NCBI RefSeq assembly: GCF_030811595.1
Contig: NZ_JAUSRB010000002.1
Coordinates: forward strand, 5,022,001-5,086,000
Length of the DNA: 64,000 nucleotides
Direction of reading: 5' to 3'
DNA from: Streptosporangium brasiliense
Lineage (GTDB): Bacteria > Actinomycetota > Actinomycetes > Streptosporangiales > Streptosporangiaceae
Below are positions 15,254 through 23,660 of the stretch, in pieces (the first letter of the stretch is position 1; every line of letters begins with the position of its first letter). The position numbers were made by a program, and so were the translations under genes. The notes beneath the pieces were generated by a model. That model searched no databases. It was not told the DNA's origin and saw nothing but the letters and a program-made list of their open reading frames with translations.

Positions 15254-15609
15254 GATCGGGTGCGGAGCGGGTGGCGCCGGTCGGGTCCAGGACGTACATC
15301 TCGTTCTTGATCGGGTAGGTCATCAGTCGGTCGAGGCCGCCGTCGGGGATCGCCGTGCTTCCTCGCGCATCCGGCCGTATGCCGAGATCGGCGGACCTGC
15401 CGTGTCGGCGTCATGAGCTTCAGGGCGGAGAAGCGCTCCAGGCCGGCGTCGTCGCTGTTCCTCAACCCCGGATGACGACGGTCTGGCCCCGGCGGTCGGC
15501 GTTGGTCGTGGCGCCGGCGTACGGCGAGTCGTTCGCGTCGTGGGCTGATCGGATGGCCCTGCGGAACGGATGTCACGGGCACGCCGCCCGCGATTCTCGA
15601 TCGCCGGAG
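15254..15609. other. 356-base gap with a degraded minus-strand coding remnant
   Basis: A minus-strand frame open from about 15412 reads LGIRPDARGSTAIPDGGLDR and YPIKNEMYVLDPTGATRSAP, and another just upstream reads LRNSDDAGLERFSALKLMTP. These look like pieces of former coding sequence, but no family is recognised and stops or frame breaks intervene. No intact gene. Confidence 0.4.
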
Positions 15610-16617
15610 TCAGCGATCGCCGTGCGCGCCGGTGAAGATGGTGCCGATCTCCGCCATCCGCTCGGCCGCGTAGCCGGGGTCGATCAACGCCTCGGGGGTG
15701 TGGAGGCCGGGCGGCACGGGGGCGCCGCGCAGGCCGAGCAGTCGCTCGACGCCGAGGGCGACGCCGAGCGCCGTCAGGGGGCGCTGCCCCTCCGGGTGGA
15801 AGAGGTAGCGGCTCGTCCTGAGTGGCGCGCCCGCGCGGTCCACGCCTTCGAGGTCGATCCTGACCTCCGTGGACGCGGGCCCGCCGCGCCGCCTGCCCGC
15901 CGATTCACCGATCGCGAACGCGAAGCGGACGTTGGGCGCGCCCGTCGCGAGGGCCAGGCTCGGCACGTCGAGGATGGGGACGATCCGGCCGGGCAGCACG
16001 GTGCCGTCGACGGCGGTGACCTCCACCTCCGCATCGGGGCCGCTGACCCAGTGGAAGACGCCGTCGCGGCGGACGTGCCCCGCTGAGGTGGCGGCCAGCA
16101 GGCGTTCCATGTCCGCCGTGGCCGCGGGCCCGCCGCTGTCCTGTCCGTCCAGCACGCCGCTGACCTCGACGGTGTCGAGCCGGTCGAACTCCTTGGCGAG
16201 GCCGAGCACCGCGAGGACGACGAGCCCCGCGTACCAGTGGCTGGCCAGCAGGATCGGTGCCGCGCCGGCTCGCAGGCCGGCGGCGACAACCTCGGGTCCG
16301 ATGTCGACCAGGCCGCTGGAGATGCTGACGTACGGCAGGCCGCGGTCCTGTGCGTAACGCAGTCCGTTCAGGTGGCTGTCCCGCACCGTTGCCACGACCG
16401 CCGAGTAGCCGTCGGTCTCCTTGAGGCCGAGGTCGCCTCGCCGCAGATCGATGGTCGCGGCTGTCGCGCCGCCGAGCTCGTCGGCGACCCGCCGGGCGCG
16501 GCCGAGATCGCGGCCCGCGATCGTCAGCGGCAGCTCCGGGTGCCACCGGCGCAGGAGGGTTGCGGTCCCCACGCCCGCCTGGCCGGATCCGCCCATGATC
16601 AGTACGGAGTGCTCCAC
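15610..16617 (-). CDS. Saccharopine-dehydrogenase-like NAD(P)-binding protein
   Basis: 335 residues from GTG 16617 (AGAGGA upstream). N-terminal Rossmann motif VLIMGGSGQAGVGTATLLRR, then ELPLTIAGRDLGRARRVADE and a strand-turn VVATVRDSHLNGLRYAQ typical of saccharopine dehydrogenase/reductase-like proteins. No substrate-specific residues of lysine metabolism can be claimed. It is divergent from a TetR gene with tandem operators in between, so it is probably repressed by it. Confidence 0.75.
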   Translation of the reverse strand: MEHSVLIMGGSGQAGVGTATLLRRWHPELPLTIAGRDLGRARRVADELGGATAATIDLRRGDLGLKETDGYSAVVATVRDSHLNGLRYAQDRGLPYVSISSGLVDIGPEVVAAGLRAGAAPILLASHWYAGLVVLAVLGLAKEFDRLDTVEVSGVLDGQDSGGPAATADMERLLAATSAGHVRRDGVFHWVSGPDAEVEVTAVDGTVLPGRIVPILDVPSLALATGAPNVRFAFAIGESAGRRRGGPASTEVRIDLEGVDRAGAPLRTSRYLFHPEGQRPLTALGVALGVERLLGLRGAPVPPGLHTPEALIDPGYAAERMAEIGTIFTGAHGDR

Positions 16618-16638
16618 GGTGATGTCCTCTCACTGACC

Positions 16639-16663
16639 TACATTATGTAACTTACATTTTGTA
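16639..16663. promoter_or_regulatory. Tandem TetR-type operators
   Basis: TACATTATGTA (16639-16649) and TACATTTTGTA (16653-16663), two 11-bp dyads spaced 14 bp apart in the divergent region between the saccharopine-like gene and the tetR gene. Confidence 0.65.
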
Positions 16664-16695
16664 GCTTAAGCTGGGAGGCGACGCAAGGGAGGACG

Positions 16696-17286
16696 ATGGC
16701 CACGGGATCGACTCGCCTGTCCAAGCCGGCCAGGCGGGAGCAGCTGCTCGACACCGCCATGGCGATCGTGCGCGCCCACGGCACCGACAGCCTCACGCTG
16801 CTCAGCCTGGCGGAGGCCGCCGGAGTGAGCAGGCCAGTCGTCTACGACCACTTCGGCACCCGCCCCGGCCTGCTGATCGCGCTCTACCGGCGGCTCGACG
16901 AGCGGCACCGGGCCGCCTCGGAGGAGGCCCTGCGTGACGCCCCGGCCGTCCCCCGCGAGATCGCCCGCGTCCTGAGCGCCGCCTACTTCGCCTGCGCCAC
17001 CGACATGCCGGAGTGGACCGCCGTCTCGGCCGCGCTCAAGGGGAGCCAGGAGATGGAGGCGATCGAGCGCGAGCTGCTCGACGGCTACACCGACCTGATG
17101 GCCACCGCCCTGCGGCCGTACTCCGGGCTCACGCAGGAAGCCCTCCGGCTCCGCTGCGTCGGCGTGCTGGGCGCGGCCGAGGCGATCGCCGCGGAGCTGA
17201 ACCGGGGGCGTGCCACCGTAGCCGCGGCCATCGCGGCACTGACGGACCTGACCGTCGACAGCATCGACGCCGGAGCCCAGGACTGA
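16696..17286 (+). CDS. TetR family transcriptional regulator
   Basis: 196 residues. RREQLLDTAMAIVRAHGTDS and LTLLSLAEAAGVSRPVVYDHFG form the TetR helix-turn-helix; the C-terminal helical domain follows. ATG 16696 is preceded by GGGAGG at 16673-16678 and GGGAGGACG further on. Divergent from the saccharopine-like gene, with two dyads between, consistent with control of both directions. Confidence 0.9.
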   Translation: MATGSTRLSKPARREQLLDTAMAIVRAHGTDSLTLLSLAEAAGVSRPVVYDHFGTRPGLLIALYRRLDERHRAASEEALRDAPAVPREIARVLSAAYFACATDMPEWTAVSAALKGSQEMEAIERELLDGYTDLMATALRPYSGLTQEALRLRCVGVLGAAEAIAAELNRGRATVAAAIAALTDLTVDSIDAGAQD

Positions 17287-17710
17287 CGCTGTCGCGGCCT
17301 CGTCGAGCTTGATGGAGCCGTGCGCGCCCTCGAAAGTGACGTCGCCGGACTGTCCGACAGCCCGGAATTCGGCGCGTGCCGCCCACCGGGCTCCCGGCCG
17401 GCGGCAACACCTGGTGAATGGTGAATGTAGTTCGGGCCCATGCGGGCCGAACCCCGACAACGGTCAGCGCCGGGGGAGGGGTCCCGGTGCACGCTGTGCA
17501 GCAGGTCATCGGTGATGACCTGCGGGCGGCCGCCGCGCTTGCCTTTGCGGGCGGCCGTGTCGAGCCCTTCCAAGGTGGCTTCGTGGACGTTCTCGCGTCC
17601 GGGTTCGGCCGTGGCGGCGAAGAAGCCGAACAGGGCGCGGCCGGGTCGGGGGCTTCTCCCCGAACAGGGCAGGGCGCCGCAACGGCGCACCCCGGCCCTG
17701 TCCGCGGTTT
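17287..17710. other. 424-base gap with a recombinase fragment
   Basis: No intact gene. Holds the serine recombinase remnant at 17488-17641; the rest is unrecognised. Confidence 0.5.
17488..17641 (-). pseudogene. Serine recombinase fragment (dimer helix to hinge region)
   Basis: Minus-strand frame reads ALFGFFAATAEPGRENVHEA, TLEGLDTAARKGKRGGRP and QVITDDLLHSV. This matches the segment of small serine recombinases running from the long E helix to the GRP hinge and the start of the helix-turn-helix. Catalytic Ser and N-terminus are absent. It may derive from the same kind of element as the fragment at 12855-12950. Confidence 0.8.
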
Positions 17711-18520
17711 TCAGCCCCTGAACCCCGATGCGTGCTCTTCGGCCCAGGCGGCGAAGGTGTGAGCCGGACGGCCGAGGATCTTCTCCACGTCGTCCGTGGG
17801 ACGGGTCGGCCTGGCCAGGTCCCGGGCGTACCGTGCCATGAGCGCCGTGACGAAGGGCTCGGGCAGGCCGCGGGCGATCAGGCCCTGGGCTGCGGCCTCC
17901 GGCGGGATCTCCGTGTAGGTCAGCGGCCTGCCGATGGCCTCGCCGATGATCTCCACCATGTCCGTGTGGGTGAGCGCTTGCGGCCCGGTCAGGTACGTGC
18001 GCCGGTTCACCAGGTCGTCGGTCAGCAGGGCGTGGGCCGCCACCGCCGCGATGTCGTGCTCGTGGATCGGCGTCTCGGCGAAGCCGGCGTACGGGCCGCG
18101 GACCACGTCGCCCGCCGTGATCTGGCCGCTCCAGCTGATCAGGGCGTTGACCGCGAAGCTCGACGCGCGCAGGCTCGTCCACTCCAGGCCGCCGGCGACG
18201 GCCGCATCCTCCGTCTCCTCGTTGCGGTCGCCGCGGAAACGCGACGGCTGGTGGTCGAGAGGCTCGTCGATGTTGATGGCCGACAGTGCCAGCACGCGCC
18301 GTACCCCGTGCTCCTTGGCCAGCGCGACGAGCTCCGCCGCCGCGTCGCCCGCGGCCCGCGGGTGGAGGAACAGCGCGGTGACCCCGTCGAGGTGGCGGGC
18401 GAGGGTGCCGGGTTGTGCCGGGTCGCCGGTCACCACCTCGGCCGCGGCAGGCAGGGAGGTGGGCTCGGTGGTGCGGGTGACGGCGCGGACCTTGGCGTTC
18501 GCGCCGGTGAGCAGGTCCAC
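17711..18520 (-). pseudogene. NmrA-like NAD(P)H-binding SDR, 5' end lost
   Basis: Atypical SDR with an NAD(P)-binding fold: AKVRAVTRTTEP, then VTGDPAQPGTLARHLDGVTA and RRVLALSAINIDEP. The glycine motif GATGTIGRPLVDLL is encoded, but upstream of the first usable start (GTG 18520), in the frame ARPGATGTIG with no start codon in front. The true N-terminus (MILVT...-type) and promoter are deleted, and the frame runs head-on into a 5'-truncated MarR gene. If translated from GTG 18520 it would lack the cofactor loop. Confidence 0.7.
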
Positions 18521-18567
18521 GAGGGGGCGGCCGATGGTGCCTGTGGCTCCGGGCCGAGCTGAAGGAC

Positions 18568-18915
18568 GTGGATCTTGACTGCCTCGACCTCATCGGGAGG
18601 TGCGGGCCGATCAGTCCGAGGGCCTTGGCGCGGCAGGCCGGGCTGCATCCCGCCACACTGACCGGCATCCTGGACCGGCTGGAGAGGGCGGGGTGGGTGG
18701 CCCGCGAGCGCGACACCGCCGATCGCCGCGCCGTGCTGATCAGGGCGCTGCCCGAGCGTAACGCGGAGCTGTTCCGGTTCTACTCCGGCATGAACCACGC
18801 GATGGACGAGATCTGCGCGGAATACACGGAAGCCGAGCTGGACCTGCTGGCCGGCTTCCTGCGCCGCGCCACCGGCGCCGGCCGCGACGCCACCGCCGCA
18901 CTGGCCGACGACTGA
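18568..18915 (+). pseudogene. MarR family regulator, 5' end lost
   Basis: 115 residues from GTG 18568: LDCLDLIGRCGPISPRALAR then TLTGILDRLERAGWVAR and DRRAVLI, the MarR winged helix and wing. The in-frame codons before the GTG (AELKDV) still look MarR-like, but there is no start farther up. The first 25-30 residues (helix 1, dimerisation) are missing, and the sequence passes into the NmrA frame. It is probably inactive; an internal start at GTG 18568 has AAGGA only one base away. Confidence 0.7.
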
Positions 18916-19384
18916 GGTGTCCCGGCGGGCCGGGGTGATGTCGGGCACGGGTGGGTCAGGCGGAGGACAGCCGGCAGGCGGGGGCCGGGGCGGCGGCGTC
19001 TTGGACTGTCGGCAAGGCTGGTCCCACCAGCCGTCGTCTGTGGCGTTTCGCAAGCCAGAGGCCGCTGGTGACAGGGTGGAGCAGGAGGTCGCCGTGGACG
19101 ACGTGGGTGTGGAGCTCGACGGTGTTGCCGTTGACCGCGTCGGGGTCGCCGCCCAGGGTGTCGCGGAGTCTGCCGACGGCCGGACGCGGACAGGGCCTGG
19201 CCGCATCGTTCAACAGTCGTCACAGAGAGTTGCTTGCGCCCTGTGACGCCGACCCGTGCGCTGGGTCTTCCTGCTCCGACATGCCGGTGTCCTTCCCGCC
19301 CCGGACAATCACCAGCGCGGTTGCCTTGCGGCGCGGAGACGGCCATGATCGTCGCGTATGTCCGACCACACTCGGGAGCAGCAC
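18916..19384. other. 469-base gap without a supported gene
   Basis: A minus-strand frame of 85 codons at 18956-19213 (NDAARPCPRPAVGRLRDTLG...) has no ribosome-binding site or recognised family. Nothing else stands out. Confidence 0.4.
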
Positions 19385-20002
19385 ATGGTGGAGGTCAGGC
19401 CTTTTGTTCTCGCTCTATTGACAGTGCCCGTGCTCAGCCTGGCAGCCTGCTCGGGCGGGGGCGAGGACAACTCCTCCACCCGGGCGAGTGGGGGAAGCGA
19501 CGCACGATCGCAACGTCCGTCACCTGCATTGCCCTCCTTCAAAGGAAAGACGCTCGACGCCGTCAGTGGCGAGCTGGGGCGCTCCTGGCCCACCTACACC
19601 ACCGCTTACAGGGCCCTGCCGGACGGTCATCTGTTCGACGGTGAGTCCTACTCCGGTACCTGGATCGTCTGCACGCAGGTCGAGGACGCTCAGGCGAAGA
19701 AAGTGGAGTTCGGTTTCCTGCCCCCGCAGATGCCCTGCCCGCCCGACGGCCGCGTCACCACCTGGCCCGTCGTGCCGAACTTCGTCGGCAAGACCGGCAA
19801 TGAGGCGAAACAGGCCGCCCTGCAGCTCGGCTTCCCGCTCGTCAGCAGCCAGTCCATCGTGACCGAGGGATACGACGACGGTTCGCACCTCGAACGCACC
19901 GTCTGCACCCAGGACCCGCCCGCCGGCCAGAGCATGCGCCAGCACTACGGTACGACGCTGAGCCTGCGAGTCGCCGACGGCAAGGGGTCGTGCACCCCGT
20001 AG
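19385..20002 (+). CDS. Secreted lipoprotein with PASTA-like repeat
   Basis: 205 residues from ATG 19385 (GGGAG upstream). Signal peptide VRPFVLALLTVPVLSLAAC with lipobox LAAC, then a Ser/Gly-rich linker (SGGGEDNSS). The C-terminal half contains VPNFVGKTGNEAKQAALQLG and DPPAGQS, the P.F.GK...A...L...G.......DPPAG pattern of a PASTA domain; an earlier LPSFKGKTLDAVSGELG is a second, divergent copy. It is likely anchored outside the membrane and may bind cell-wall material; this is inferred from the PASTA domain. Confidence 0.75.
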   Translation: MVEVRPFVLALLTVPVLSLAACSGGGEDNSSTRASGGSDARSQRPSPALPSFKGKTLDAVSGELGRSWPTYTTAYRALPDGHLFDGESYSGTWIVCTQVEDAQAKKVEFGFLPPQMPCPPDGRVTTWPVVPNFVGKTGNEAKQAALQLGFPLVSSQSIVTEGYDDGSHLERTVCTQDPPAGQSMRQHYGTTLSLRVADGKGSCTP

Positions 20003-20189
20003 TCGCCTCCTTCCGTACACCCGCATGCCATCCGGCCGCCGTGCCGGCCCGATCCCCTTCCAGGGGGAGATCAGGGTGTGTCGCCTGAGGTTGGGGCAGT
20101 CGACGGACGGAACCCGTATCCGCAAACGGCGGCCCTGCAAATCCCGGCCGGGCCCCCTTCGATCATCACCGAATACGTCGACGGCTGTT

Positions 20190-20213
20190 TACAACGTTGA
20201 ATGCAACGTTGTA
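20190..20213. promoter_or_regulatory. LacI-type operator upstream of the GH43 gene
   Basis: TACAACGTTG-AATG-CAACGTTGTA, perfect 10-bp arms, 83 bases before the GH43 start. AACGTT half-sites are typical of LacI/CcpA-like repressors of sugar genes. Confidence 0.65.
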
Positions 20214-20296
20214 CAAACGGCTGGTAATGGAGATCGCCCAGGCTGGATGCCGAGGTGAGCGTCGGCGAGAGGCGAACCCTAGCGAGAGGGATCCGA

Positions 20297-22120
20297 ATGC
20301 GCGCCGGAATCGTCCAACGCATGACAGCGCTGTGCGCGGGGTTGGCCTGCCTCATCGCGGCAGCCCCGGCCGCGTCCTCCCCGCGGGAGGCCGCCTCGGC
20401 CGCTCTACGGCAGAGCGCCTCGGGCGGCGTCCCGGGAGCCGCCCCGGCGGAACGTGGCAGTGGGGGCGGGACCTACACCAATCAGGTCAGCGGCGGTTTC
20501 GCCGACACCTTCGCCGACCCCGCGATCATCCGGGGCGAGGACGGCTGGTGGTACGCCTTCGGTACCAGCGATCCCCTGCGCGAGGGGGAGAGGAGTGCTC
20601 ACCACCTGCCGATCTCCCGGTCACGTGATCTGGTCTCCTGGAGCCACGTCGGCGACGCCTTCACCGCCCGGACCCTGCCCACGTGGGCCGACACGGCGGC
20701 GGGCGCGAGTCTGTGGGCGCCCGACATCCGCCGCGTGAACGGCCGCTACCGGCTGTACTACGTCGTCACCCAGACCACCGTCACTCCGGAGCGCAACGAC
20801 AACGCGATCGGGATGGCCACCGCCCCCACTCCTGCGGGCCCCTGGACCGACTCGGGGGCACCCGTCGTCGGCCCGCGCAGGGGCGGGGGCCCCGACGACT
20901 TCAAATGGACCTTCGATCCCAGTCATGCCGTCGACACCGACGGGACCGAATACCTTGTCTACGGCTCCTACTACGGCGGGATCCACATCACACGGCTCGA
21001 CGCCACGGGTGGCCGGGCGGTGGGCGACCCCACCATGATCGCCATCGACAACCGCTTCGAGGGCGGCTACCTCCTGCGCCGCGGCGGCTACTGGTACCTG
21101 TTCGCTTCCTCCGCTGACTGTTGCGCGGGCCCGACCACCGGCTACAGCGTCTACGCCGGCCGTTCCCGCGCCATCACAGGGCCCTATCTCGACCGCGAGG
21201 GCATGCCGCTCAACACCTCACGGGCCGGCGGCACGATCGTCATCGCGCCGAACGGCAACCGCTGGGTGGGTACCGGACACAACGCCGTGGTGACCGACCC
21301 GACCGGGCAGGACTGGCTGGCCTACCATGCCATCGACCGAGACGATCCCTATCTCGACGAGCCGTTCGGCATCAACGAGCGGCCGATGCTGATCGACCGG
21401 CTGGATTGGATCGGCGGGTGGCCGACCGTCCGGGGCGGGGCGTGGGCGTCGGAGGAGCCGCAGCGGGCGCCGGGCGTGGCCACGAGGCACAGGCCCGTGC
21501 GCGACCCGCGCCCGGGGCCGCTGGACCGTGCCCGGAGCGACGAGTTCGACGGCGGGGACCTGCGACAGGGATGGACCTGGGTCCGCGCTCCGCAAGGACG
21601 CCTCGGCGGCGGCGCGCTCCGCTGGCCGACGCAGGCCGCCGAGCTCAACCGGGAGGACAACTCCGCCTCGGTGCTCCTACGCGAGGTGCCCGAAGGCAAC
21701 TGGACCGCCGAAACGAAGCTCCGCATCGACCTGGGCACGGACACGGTCCGCAACTACCAGCAGGCCGGTCTGATCGCCTACGGCGGCGACGACCTCTACG
21801 CCAAGCTCGTGCATGCCGCCATCTGGAACACCCGCCAGACCGAGTTCGGCAAGGAGATGCCCTATGCCGGTCGGATCGCCTACGGCGGCACGATCGTCGG
21901 GCCGCCCGCCGATACGACGTGGCTGCGCCTCGTCCACCGCGTCGACCCGCGCAACGGCGAGCACGAGCTGCGCGCGGCCACCAGCCGCGACGGGAAGTCG
22001 TGGATCTTCGGCGGCGTGTGGACGATGCCCGCGGAGACGGACCTGCGTGTCGGGCTCATCTCCCTGGGGGGTGCCGGAGCCACGGCAGAGTTCGACTACT
22101 TCCGCCTCTACCGGCGCTGA
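20297..22120 (+). CDS. Secreted GH43 family arabinan-degrading glycosidase
   Basis: 607 residues from ATG 20297 (GAGAGGG upstream). Signal peptide MRAGIVQRMTALCAGLACLI ending near AASS. GH43 five-bladed propeller: FADTFADPAIIRGEDGWWYA gives the catalytic base Asp (DP motif), WAPDI and WTFDPSHAVDTDG the middle Asp, FEGGYLLRRGGYWYLF the acid Glu. The C-terminal domain (about residues 415-607, starting near SDEFDGGDL) is a beta-sandwich of the DUF1349/GH43 C-domain type. Likely endo-1,5-alpha-L-arabinanase or arabinofuranosidase acting outside the cell. The LacI-type operator upstream indicates sugar control. The extended open frame upstream to 20255 is non-coding. Confidence 0.85.
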   Translation: MRAGIVQRMTALCAGLACLIAAAPAASSPREAASAALRQSASGGVPGAAPAERGSGGGTYTNQVSGGFADTFADPAIIRGEDGWWYAFGTSDPLREGERSAHHLPISRSRDLVSWSHVGDAFTARTLPTWADTAAGASLWAPDIRRVNGRYRLYYVVTQTTVTPERNDNAIGMATAPTPAGPWTDSGAPVVGPRRGGGPDDFKWTFDPSHAVDTDGTEYLVYGSYYGGIHITRLDATGGRAVGDPTMIAIDNRFEGGYLLRRGGYWYLFASSADCCAGPTTGYSVYAGRSRAITGPYLDREGMPLNTSRAGGTIVIAPNGNRWVGTGHNAVVTDPTGQDWLAYHAIDRDDPYLDEPFGINERPMLIDRLDWIGGWPTVRGGAWASEEPQRAPGVATRHRPVRDPRPGPLDRARSDEFDGGDLRQGWTWVRAPQGRLGGGALRWPTQAAELNREDNSASVLLREVPEGNWTAETKLRIDLGTDTVRNYQQAGLIAYGGDDLYAKLVHAAIWNTRQTEFGKEMPYAGRIAYGGTIVGPPADTTWLRLVHRVDPRNGEHELRAATSRDGKSWIFGGVWTMPAETDLRVGLISLGGAGATAEFDYFRLYRR

Positions 22121-22155
22121 CGGCACCCCCTCACACAAGCCCGGACCGAGGGTCA

Positions 22156-22779
22156 TCAGCGTGCCGCGGGCGCGTCCAGCTGGGCCATCAGGGTCTGGTT
22201 GTCCTCGATGTGCCAGTCCTCGACGATGCGATCGCCGCTGACGTGCTGGATGTCGATGGCGTTGAACTCCACCTTCTGGCCCTGTCCCTCCTTGCCGTCG
22301 AAGGTGCCGGTGAAGTGACCGCGGAAGACCAGCCGTGCGGTGATCTTGTCGCCGGTCACCAGCAGGTCCGACAGCTCGCAGGTCAGGTCGGGTACGGCGG
22401 CGCGGAAGTTCTTGGAGGCGGACGCCGGTCCGGCCGGGCCCTGCGGGCGGCCCTCGGGCAGGGTGTTGTCCCGGAAGTTCGGGCTGACGGCGGCGTGCAG
22501 ATACTTGGCCTGGCCGGTGTTCCAGAAGGTGTAGAGCTGCTGGGCCAGGTGCACGGCGGTACGGGCCCGGCGGGTGCCGATGGAGCGATCCACGGTGATG
22601 TGCTCGGGGCGCACGAGCCCGTGGGACCGGTCGACCAGGCTCCATGCCCACCGCTGGTCGGAATGTGCGGATTGGGGCCGCGGAGAGACGGAGACGCCGG
22701 CCTGAGCTGCCGCGGCGACTCCGATGGAGAGGCAGGCCGTGGTCGCGGCGACTGCGATGACACGCTTGAGAACGGACAT
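22156..22779 (-). CDS. Secreted SnoaL/NTF2-like polyketide-cyclase-fold protein
   Basis: 207 residues from ATG 22779. N-terminal signal peptide MSVLKRVIAVAATTACLSIG ending AAAAQA. The body has a cone-fold pattern, LYTFWNTGQAKYLHAAVSPN, RLVFRGHFTGTFDGKEGQ and a C-terminal RIVEDWHIEDN, as in SnoaL-like ester cyclases. A signal peptide is unusual for this group and implies an extracytoplasmic role. It is followed upstream, on the same strand, by two SDR genes, so may belong to their unit; catalytic residues cannot be confirmed. Confidence 0.7.
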   Translation of the reverse strand: MSVLKRVIAVAATTACLSIGVAAAAQAGVSVSPRPQSAHSDQRWAWSLVDRSHGLVRPEHITVDRSIGTRRARTAVHLAQQLYTFWNTGQAKYLHAAVSPNFRDNTLPEGRPQGPAGPASASKNFRAAVPDLTCELSDLLVTGDKITARLVFRGHFTGTFDGKEGQGQKVEFNAIDIQHVSGDRIVEDWHIEDNQTLMAQLDAPAAR

Positions 22780-22854
22780 GGTGAACACACCTTCGAGATG
22801 AGTGAGATGAGGTCTGAGTTCGGGATCGGCTGATCCGGTGCTGACGGGTAGGGG

Positions 22855-23637
22855 TCAGATCTGGCGGAGGGCTCCGCCGTCGACGGCCCACTCGGCGCCG
22901 GTGACCTGCGCCATCAGCGGTGACAGCAGGAAGACGATGACGCGGGCGACATCCTCGGGGGTGCCGAGCCGCGCGGTGGGCAGCCGCCGTACCTGGCCGA
23001 CGAAATGCTCGATCGCCTGCTCGCGGTCCAGGCCGAACTGCTCGGCGAGCTGGTCGGCGAATCCGCCCGGAGCGTCCCACAGCCGGGTGCGGGTCGGCCC
23101 CGGGGAGACGACGTTGGAGCGGACCCCGTCCCGGCCGTACTCGACGGCCAGGGTCTTCGACACCGACAGCAGCGCGGCTTTGGCCGCCGCGTAGTCCACC
23201 AGCGGCACGTCCGGCAGCCGGGCCGCCTCGCTGGTCACGTGCACCAGACTGCCGCCCTGGCGCAGCAGGGCGGGCAGGACGGCCTTGGTCATCCGGACCG
23301 CGGTGTGCAGGTTGAGGTCGAAGGTGGCCTTCCACTGTTCGTCGGTCACCTGCAGGAACCCGGTACGGGCGTCAAGACCGCCGAGGTTGTTGATCAGTCC
23401 GTCGATGCGGCCGTACCGTTCCAGCACGGCATCGGCGATCCGCCGCGCGGACTCCGGTTCGGTGAGGTCGGCCGCGATCCCCACGACCGTGGGCGCGAGC
23501 CGCTCCAGCCCTCGCGGGTCACGCGCGACGCCGACGACCGTGGCCCCTTCGGCTGCCAGCAGGGCCACAGCCGCCCTGCCGATGCCCGCGGAGGCTCCTG
23601 TCACGATGACGACGGCATCGTCGAGCTGTAGATCCAT
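22855..23637 (-). CDS. Short-chain dehydrogenase/reductase
   Basis: 260 residues, classical SDR. VVIVTGASAGIGRAAVALLA gives the TGxxxGIG cofactor motif, INNLGG the NAG-like motif, HVTSEA with catalytic Ser, DYAAAKAAL the YxxxK site (Tyr/Lys), and VSPGPTRT the PG motif. ATG 23637 follows GAGGAG. Substrate unknown. It forms an operon with the SDR at 23661-24386 and lies divergent, through that gene, from the LysR gene. Confidence 0.9.
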   Translation of the reverse strand: MDLQLDDAVVIVTGASAGIGRAAVALLAAEGATVVGVARDPRGLERLAPTVVGIAADLTEPESARRIADAVLERYGRIDGLINNLGGLDARTGFLQVTDEQWKATFDLNLHTAVRMTKAVLPALLRQGGSLVHVTSEAARLPDVPLVDYAAAKAALLSVSKTLAVEYGRDGVRSNVVSPGPTRTRLWDAPGGFADQLAEQFGLDREQAIEHFVGQVRRLPTARLGTPEDVARVIVFLLSPLMAQVTGAEWAVDGGALRQI

Positions 23638-23660
23638 GGTGGGTGCTCTCCTCGCGTGGG

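Noticed and set aside
18956-19213. 85-codon minus-strand ORF in the gap after the MarR fragment
   Set aside because: No ribosome-binding site, no recognised family, and it lies in a decayed region.
20025-20258. 77-codon ORF before GH43
   Set aside because: No homology and it covers the operator; the signal-peptide start at 20297 is better.
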